This document shows, piece after piece, positions 54,801 through 64,000 of a DNA stretch of 64,000 nt (its first letter is position 1; each line of letters begins with the position of its first letter). This stretch comes from Actinostola sp. cb2023. Taxonomy: Eukaryota; Cnidaria; Anthozoa; Actiniaria; Actinostolidae. Location: contig JAUJYZ010000049.1 of assembly GCA_033675265.1 (NCBI GenBank), positions 30,001-94,000 of the forward strand. The letters run 5' to 3'. Below the pieces are notes generated by a model. It did no database searches. It was given only the letters and a program-made list of their open reading frames with translations, and was not told the DNA's origin. A program made the translations under genes and the position numbers.

Positions 54801-57800
54801 GCCGATGATGATGATGATAATGACGGTAATGATGTATGCCGATGATGATGTTGATAATGACGGTAATGATGCATGCCGATGCCGATGATGATGTTGATAA
54901 TGACGGTAATGATGTATGCCGATGATGATGTTGATAATGACGGTAATGATGTATGCCGATGATGATGTTGATAATGACGGTAATGATGTATGCCGATGAT
55001 GATGTTGATAATGACGGTAATGATGTATGCCGATGATGATGTTGATAATGACGGTAATGATGTATGCCGATGATGATGATGATAATGACGGTAATGATGA
55101 TGCCGATGATGATGTTGATAATGACGGTAATGATGCATGCCGATGATGATGTTGATAATGACGGTAATGATGCATGCCGATGATGATGTTGATAATGACG
55201 GTAATGATGTATGCCGATGATGATGTTGATAATGACGGTAATGATGCATGCCGATGATGATGTTGATAATGACGGTAATGATGTATGCCGATGATGATGT
55301 TGATAATGACGGTAATGATGCATGCCGATGATGATGTTGATAATGACGGTAATGATGTATGCCGATGATGATGTTGATAATGACGGTAATGATGTATGCC
55401 GATGATGATGTTGATAATGACGGTAATGATGTATGCCGATGATGATGTTGATAATGACGGTAATGATGTATGCCGATGATGATGTTGATAATGACGGTAA
55501 TGATGCATGCCGATGATGATGTTGATAATGACGGTAATGATGCATGCCGATGATGATGTTGATAATGACGGTAATGATGCATGCCGATGATGATGTTGAT
55601 AATGACGGTAATGATGTATGCCGATGATGATGTTGATAATGACGGTAATGATGCATGCCGATGATGATGTTGATAATGACGGTAATGATGCATGCCGATG
55701 ATGATGTTGATAATGACGGTAATGATGTATGCCGATGATGATGTTGATAATGACGGTAATGATGTATGCCGATGATGATGTTGATAATGACGGTAATGAT
55801 GCATGCCGATGATGATGTTGATAATGACGGTAATGATGTATGCCGATGATGATGTTGATAATGACGGTAATGATGCATGCCGATGATGATGTGATAATGA
55901 CCGTAATGATGATGCCGATGATGATGTTGATAATGACGGTAATGATGCATGCCGATGATGATGTTGATAATGACGGTAATGATGCATGCCGATGATGATG
56001 TTGATAATGACGGTAATGATGTATGCCGATGATGATGTTGATAATGACGGTAATGATGCATGCCGATGATGATGTTGATAATGACGGTAATGATGTATGC
56101 CGATGATGATGTTGATAATGACGGTAATGATGCATGCCGATGATGATGTTGATAATGACGGTAATGATGCATGCCGATGATGATGTTGATAATGACGGTA
56201 ATGATGTATGCCGATGATGATGTTGATAATGACGGTAATGATGCATGCCGATGATGATGTTGATAATGACGGTAATGATGTATGCCGATGATGATGTTGA
56301 TAATGACGGTAATGATGTATGCCGATGATGATGTTGATAATGACGGTAATGATGCATGCCGATGATGATGTTGATAATGACGGTAATGATGCATGCCGAT
56401 GATGATGTTGATAATGACGGTAATGATGCATGCCGATGATGATGTTGATAATGACGGTAATGATGTATGCCGATGATGATGTTGATAATGACGGTAATGA
56501 TGTATGCCGATGATGATGTTGATAATGACGGTAATGATGCATGCCGATGATGATGTTGATAATGACGGTAATGACATGCCGATGATGATGTTGATAATGA
56601 CGGTAATGATGATGCCGATGATGTTGATAATGACGGTAATGATGCATGCCGATGATGATGTTGATAATGACGGTAATGATGTATGCCGATGATGATGTTG
56701 ATAATGACGGTAATGATGTATGCCGATGATGATGTTGATAATGACGGTAATGATGCATGCCGATGATGATGTTGATAATGACGGTAATGATGTATGCCGA
56801 TGATGATGTTGATAATGACGGTAATGATGCATGCCGATGATGATGTTGATAATGACGGTAATGATGCATGCCGATGATGATGTTGATAATGACGGTAATG
56901 ATGTATGCCGATGATGATGTTGATAATGACGGTAATGATGCATGCCGATGATGATGTTGATAATGACGGTAATGATGCATGCCGATGATGATGTTGATAA
57001 TGACGGTAATGATGTATGCCGATGATGATGTTGATAATGACGGTAATGATGCATGCCGATGATGATGTTGATAATGACGGTAATGATGTATGCCGATGAT
57101 GATGTTGATAATGACGGTAATGATGTATGCCGATGATGATGTTGATAATGACGGTAATGATGTATGCCGATGATGATGTTGATAATGACGGTAATGATGT
57201 ATGCCGATGATGATGTTGATAATGACGGTAATGATGTATGCCGATGATGATGTTGATAATGACGGTAATGATGTATGCCGATGATGATGTTGATAATGAC
57301 GGTAATGATGTATGCCGATGATGATGTTGATAATGACGGTAATGATGTATGCCGATGATGATGTTGATAATGACGGTAATGATGTATGCCGATGATGATG
57401 TTGATAATGACGGTAATGATGCATGCCGATGATGATGATGTTGATAATGACGGTAATGATGCATGCCGATGATGATGTTGATAATGACGGTAATGATGTA
57501 TGCCGATGATGATGTTGATAATGACGGTAATGATGCATGCCGATGATGATGTTGATAATGACGGTAATGATGCATGCGATGATGATGATGATAATGACGG
57601 TAATGATGTATGCCGATGATGATGTTGATAATGACGGTAATGATGCATGCCGATGATGATGTTGATAATGACGGTAATGATGCATGCCGATGATGATGTT
57701 GATAATGACGGTAATGATGTATGCCGATGATGATGTTGATAATGACGGTAATGATGTATGCCGATGATGATGTTGATAATGACGGTAATGATGCATGCCG

Positions 57801-60279
57801 ATGATGATGTTGATAATGACGGTAATGATGTATGCCGATGATGATGTTGATAATGACGGTAATGATGTATGCCGATGATGATGTTGATAATGACGGTAAT
57901 GATGTATGCCGATGATGATGTTGATAATGACGGTAATGATGTATGCCGATGATGATGTTGATAATGACGGTAATGATGTATGCCGATGATGATGTTGATA
58001 ATGACGGTAATGATGCATGCCGATGATGATTGATAATGACGGTAATGATGCATGCCGATGATGATGTTGATAATGACGGTAATGATGCATGCCGATGATG
58101 ATGTTGATAATGACGGTAATGATGTATGCCGATGATGATGTTGATAATGACGGTAATGATGTATGCCGATGATGATGTTGATAATGACGGTAATGATGCA
58201 TGCCGATGATGATGTTGATAATGACGGTAATGATGCATGCCGATGATGATGTTGATAATGACGGTAATGATGTATGCCGATGATGATGTTGATAATGACG
58301 GTAATGATGCATGCCGATGATGATGTTGATAATGACGGTAATGATGATGCGATGCCGATGATGATGTTGATAATGACGGTAATGATGTATGCCGATGATG
58401 ATGTTGATAATGACGGTAATGATGCATGCCGATGATGATGTTGATAATGACGGTAATGATGGTATGCCGATGATGATGTTGATAATGACGGTAATGATGC
58501 ATGCCGATGATGATGTTGATAATGACGGTAATGATGCATGCCGATGATGATGTTGATAATGACGGTAATGATGTATGCCGATGATGATGTTGATAATGAC
58601 GGTAATGATGCATGCCGATGATGATGTTGATAATGACGGTAATGATGTATGCCGATGATGATGTTGATAATGACGGTAATGATGTATGCCGATGATGATG
58701 TTGATAATGACGGTAATGATGTATGCCGATGATGATGTTGATAATGACGGTAATGATGTATGCCGATGATGATGTTGATAATGACGGTAATGATGTATGC
58801 CGATGATGATGTTGATAATGACGGTAATGATGTATGCCGATGATGATGTTGATAATGACGGTAATGATGCATGCCGATGATGATGTTGATAATGACGGTA
58901 ATGATGTATGCCGATGATGATGTTGATAATGACGGTAATGATGCATGCCGATGATGATGTTGATAATGACGGTAATGATGTATGCCGATGATGATGTTGA
59001 TAATGACGGTAATGATGCATGCCGATGATGATGTTGATAATGACGGTAATGATGCATGCCGATGATGATGTTGATAATGACGGTAATGATGTATGCCGAT
59101 GATGATGTTGATAATGACGGTAATGATGCATGCCGATGATGATGTTGATAATGACGGTAATGATGTATGCCGATGATGATGTTGATAATGACGGTAATGA
59201 TGCATGCCGATGATGATGATGATAATGACGGTAATGATGTATGCCGATGATGATGTTGATAATGACGGTAATGATGTATGCCGATGATGATGTTGATAAT
59301 GACGGTAATGATGCATGCCGATGATGATGTTGATAATGACGGTAATGATGTATGCCGATGATGATGTTGATAATGACGGTAATGATGTATGCCGATGATG
59401 ATGTTGATAATGACGGTAATGATGTATGCCGATGATGATGTTGATAATGACGGTAATGATGTATGCCGATGATGATGTTGATAATGACGGTAATGATGTA
59501 TGCCGATGATGATGTTGATAATGACGGTAATGATGTATGCCGATGATGATGTTGATAATGACGGTAATGATGCATGCCGATGATGATGTTGATAATGACG
59601 GTAATGATGTATGCCGATGATGATGTTGATAATGACGGTAATGATGCATGCCGATGATGATGTTGATAATGACGGTAATGATGTATGCCGATGATGATGT
59701 TGATAATGACGGTAATGATGCATGCCGATGATGATGTTGATAATGACGGTAATGATGTATGCCGATGATGATGTTGATAATGACGGTAATGATGTATGCC
59801 GATGATGATGTTGATAATGACGGTAATGATGTATGCCGATGATGATGTTGATAATGACGGTAATGATGCATGCCGATGATGATGTTGATAATGACGGTAA
59901 TGATGCATGCCGATGATGATGTTGATAATGACGGTAATGATGCATGCCGATGATGATGTTGATAATGACGGTAATGATGTATGCCGATGATGATGTTGAT
60001 AATGACGGTAATGATGTATGCCGATGATGATGTTGATAATGACGGTAATGATGCATGCCGATGATGATGTTGATAATGACGGTAATGATGTATGCCGATG
60101 ATGATGTTGATAATGACGGTAATGATGCATGCCGATGATGATGTTGATAATGACGGTAATGATGCATGCCGATGATGATGTTGATAATGACGGTAATGAT
60201 GTATGCCGATGATGATGTTGATAATGACGGTAATGATGTATGCCGATGATGATGTTGATAATGACGGTAATGATGCATG

Positions 60280-61015
60280 CCGATGATGTTGATAATGACG
60301 GTAATGATGTATGCCGATGATAATGATAATGTAATGATGATAATGCCGATGATGATGATGATAATGACGGTAATGATGCATGCCGATGATGATGTTGATA
60401 ATGACGGTAATGATGACGATGATGATGATGATAATGACGGTAATGATGATGCCGATGATGATGTTGATAATGACGGTAATGATGTATGCCGATGATGATG
60501 TTGATAATGACGGTAATGATGTATGCCGATGATGATGTTGATAATGACGGTAATGATGCATGCCGATGATGATGTTGATAATGACGGTAATGATGCATGC
60601 CGATGATGATGTTGATAATGACGGTAATGATGTATGCCGATGATGATGTTGATAATGTAATGATGCCGATGATGGTGATAATGACGGTAATGATGCATGC
60701 CGATGATGATGTTGATAATGACGGTAATGATGCATGCCGATGATGATGTTGATAATGACGGTAATGATGTATGCCGATGATGATGTTGATAATGACGGTA
60801 ATGATGCATGCCGATGATGATGATTGATAATGACGGTAATGATGATGTAATGATGATGCCGATGATGTTGATAATGACGGTAATGATGTATGCCGATGAT
60901 GATGTTGATAATGACGGTAATGATGTATGCCGATGATGATGTTGATAATGACGGTAATGATGTATGCCGATGATGATGATTGATAATGATGATGGTGAAT
61001 GATGATGATGCCGAT
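60280..61015 (+). repeat. Disordered sub-region of the satellite
   Basis: Units here are frequently shortened or scrambled (for example ataatgataatgtaatgatg at about 60319, and gatgatggtgaatgatgatg near 60987). Regular 37-bp spacing resumes on both sides. Confidence 0.8.
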
Positions 61016-64000
61016 GATGATGTTGATAATGACGGTAATGATGCATGCCGATGATGATGTTGATAATGACGGTAATGATGTATGCCGATGATGATGTTGA
61101 TAATGACGGTAATGATGCATGCCGATGATGATGATGATAATGACGGTAATGATGCATGCCGATGATGATGTTGATAATGACGGTAATGATGCATGCCGAT
61201 GATGATGTTGATAATGACGGTAATGATGTATGCCGATGATGATGTTGATAATGACGGTAATGATATGCCGATGATGATGTTGATAATGACGGTAATGATG
61301 TATGCCGATGATGATGTTGATAATGACGGTAATGATGCATGCCGATGATGATGTTGATAATGACGGTAATGATGCATGCCGATGATGATGTTGATAATGA
61401 CGGTAATGATGCATGCCGATGATGATGTTGATAATGACGGTAATGATGTATGCCGATGATGATGATGATAATGACGGTAATGATGTATGCCGATGATGAT
61501 GTTGATAATGACGGTAATGATGCATGCCGATGATGATGTTGATAATGACGGTAATGATGTATGCCCGATGATGATGTTGATAATGACGGTAATGATGCAT
61601 GCCGATGATGATGTTGATAATGACGGTAATGATGCATGCCGATGATGATGTTGATAATGACGGTAATGATGTATGCCGATGATGATGATGTTGATAATGA
61701 CGGTAATGATGTATGCCGATGATGATGTTGATAATGACGGTAATGATGTATGCCGATGATGATGTTGATAATGACGGTAATGATGTATGCCGATGATGAT
61801 GTTGATAATGACGGTAATGATGCATGCCGATGATGATGATGTTGATAATGACGGTAATGATGCATGCCGATGATGATGTTGATAATGACGGTAATGATGT
61901 ATGCCGATGATGATGATGATAATGACGTAATGATGTATGCCGATGATGATGTTGATAATGACGGTAATGATGTATGCCGATGATGATGTTGATAATGACG
62001 GTAATGATGTATGCCGATGATGATGATGATAATGACGGTAATGATGCATGCCGATGATGATGTTGATAATGACGGTAATGATGCATGCCGATGATGATGT
62101 TGATAATGACGGTAATGATGTATGCCGATGATGATGTTGATAATGACGGTAATGATGTATGCCGATGATGATGTTGATAATGACGGTAATGATGTATGCC
62201 GATGATGATGTTGATAATGACGGTAATGATGCATGCCGATGATGATGTTGATAATGACGGTAATGATGTATGCCGATGATGATGTTGATAATGACGGTAA
62301 TGATGCATGCCGATGATGATGATGATAATAATGGTAATGATGCATGCCGATGATGATGATAATGACGGTAATGATGCATGCCGATGATGATGATGATAAT
62401 GACGGTAATGATGTATGCCGATGATGATGTTGATAATGACGGTAATGATGTATGCCGATGATGATGTTGATAATGACGGTAATGATGTATGCCGATGATG
62501 ATGATGATAATGACGGTAATGATGCATGCCGATGATGATGATGATAATGACGGTAATGATGTATGCCGATGATGATGTTGATAATGACGGTAATGATGCA
62601 TGCCGATGATGATGATGATGATAATGACGGTAATGATGTATGCCGATGATGATGTTGATAATGACGGTAATGATGCATGCCGATGATGATGATGATAATG
62701 ACGGTAATGATGCATGCCGATGATGATGATGATAATGACGGTAATGATGTATGCCGATGATGATGTTGATAATGACGGTAATGATGCATGCCGATGATGA
62801 TGATGATAATGACGGTAATGATGCATGCCGATGATGATGTTGATAATGACGGTAATGATGCATGCCGATGATGATGTTGATAATGACGGTAATGATGTAT
62901 GCCGATGATGATGTTGATAATGACGGTAATGATGCATGCCGATGATGATGTTGATAATGACGGTAATGATGTATGCCGATGATGATGTTGATAATGACGG
63001 TAATGATGCATGCCGATGATGATGTTGATAATGACGGTAATGATGCATGCCGATGATGATGTTGATAATGACGGTAATGATGCATGCCGATGATGATGAT
63101 GATAATGACGGTAATGATGCATGCCGATGATGATGATGTTGATAATGACGGTAATGATGCATGCCGATGATGATGATGATAATGACGGTAATGATGTATG
63201 CCGATGATGATGTTGATAATGACGTAATGATGCATGCCGATGATGATGTTGATAATGACGGTAATGATGCATGCCGATGATGATGATGATAATGACGGTA
63301 ATGATGTATGCCGATGATGATGTTGATAATGACGGTAATGATGCATGCCGATGATGATGTTGATAATGACGGTAATGATGCATGCCGATGATGATGATAA
63401 TGACGGTAATGATGCATGCCGATGATGATGTTGATAATGACGGTAATGATGCATGCCGATGATGATGATGATAATGACGGTAATGATGCATGCCGATGAT
63501 GATGATGATAATGACGGTAATGATGCATGCCGATGATGATGTTGATAATGACGGTAATGATGTATGCCGATGATGATGTTGATAATGACGGTAATGATGC
63601 ATGCCGATGATGATGTTGATAATGACGGTAATGATGCATGCCGATGATGATGTTGATAATGACGGTAATGATGCATGCCGATGATGATGATGATAATGAC
63701 GGTAATGATGCATGCCGATGATGATGTTGATAATGACGGTAATGATGCATGCCGATGATGATGATGATAATGACGGTAATGATGCATGCCGATGATGATG
63801 TTGATAATGACGGTAATGATGCATGCCGATGATGATGTTGATAATGACGGTAATGATGCATGCCGATGATGATGTTGATAATGACGGTAATGATGCATGC
63901 CGATGATGATGTTGATAATGACGGTAATGATGTATGCCGATGATGATGTTGATAATGACGGTAATGATGCATGCCGATGATGATGTTGATAATGACGGTA

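Larger units (their letters stand above)
50250..64000 (+). repeat. 37-bp satellite array, about 370 copies, open at the window edge
   Basis: The unit is gccgatgatgatgttgataa then tgacggtaatgatgtat. Two sites vary repeatedly: gta/gca before tgcc, and gatgttgat/gatgatgat. Most units are otherwise identical, with occasional 1-8 base indels. The array starts sharply at about 50250 and has not ended at 64000. It lies in an intron of the mosaic gene. The unit has no stop on the - strand and is 1 mod 3, which creates three overlapping open frames of over 4,000 codons that encode the same repeat; these are not treated as genes. Confidence 0.97.

Noticed and set aside
50184..63972. Three overlapping open frames of 4,057 to 4,554 codons on the - strand
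   Set aside because: They translate the same 37-bp satellite in three registers. The unit lacks - strand stops and its length is 1 mod 3, so long open frames arise automatically.
50250..64000. CRISPR-like regular repeat array
   Set aside because: Units are contiguous without unique spacers, and the DNA is plainly from an animal genome.

Overview
The window is eukaryotic, repeat-rich animal DNA: split genes with GT..AG introns, many TA-flanked or 9-bp-duplicating inverted-repeat elements, microsatellites and one very large satellite array. The kind of mosaic extracellular gene it carries, and the DUF3504 recombinase-like pseudogene, suggest a cnidarian, most likely an anthozoan such as a stony coral or sea anemone. 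This is inference from gene style; no species marker was seen.

Layout. (1) 1-7 kb: repeats only, including a foldback element (1834-4669) with a broken CR1/L2-like LINE inside it, and several palindromic MITEs. (2) 7.2-8.9 kb, + strand: a complete two-exon seven-transmembrane receptor of the rhodopsin type. (3) 9-21 kb: a dense field of inverted-repeat elements and a CGAT-rich tandem array, split by an 898-bp element with perfect 75-bp ends and a 9-bp target duplication. (4) 21.2-23.6 kb, - strand: a dead DUF3504/tyrosine-recombinase-like gene hit by two MITEs whose 9-bp duplications are still readable. (5) 24.6-50.1 kb, - strand: the 3' part of one large gene. I could place 23 exons whose reading frames join exactly at all 22 junctions (4,058 nt, 1,351 codons plus stop). 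(6) 50.25-64 kb: about 370 copies of a 37-bp satellite unit, still running at the window edge, inside the next intron upstream of that gene.

The large gene encodes an extracellular mosaic protein. In order it has a threefold-repeat (beta-trefoil-like) cysteine module, the N-terminal part of an F5/8C discoidin domain, an EGF-like cysteine-rich region, TSP1, three tandem fibrinogen-related (GGWTLL) domains, a second TSP1, a second threefold module, two duplicated Lys-Pro linker mini-exons and a third threefold module. Most introns are phase 1, as expected of a gene built by exon shuffling. The composition points to a secreted or matrix adhesion/recognition protein, but the 5' exons (signal peptide) lie outside the window. 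Nearly every intron of this gene holds a different expanded repeat, and the satellite makes one intron longer than 13.8 kb.

The very long open frames across 50-64 kb are not genes: the satellite unit has no stop on the - strand and its 37-bp length (1 mod 3) rotates all three frames through the same 37-residue repeat.
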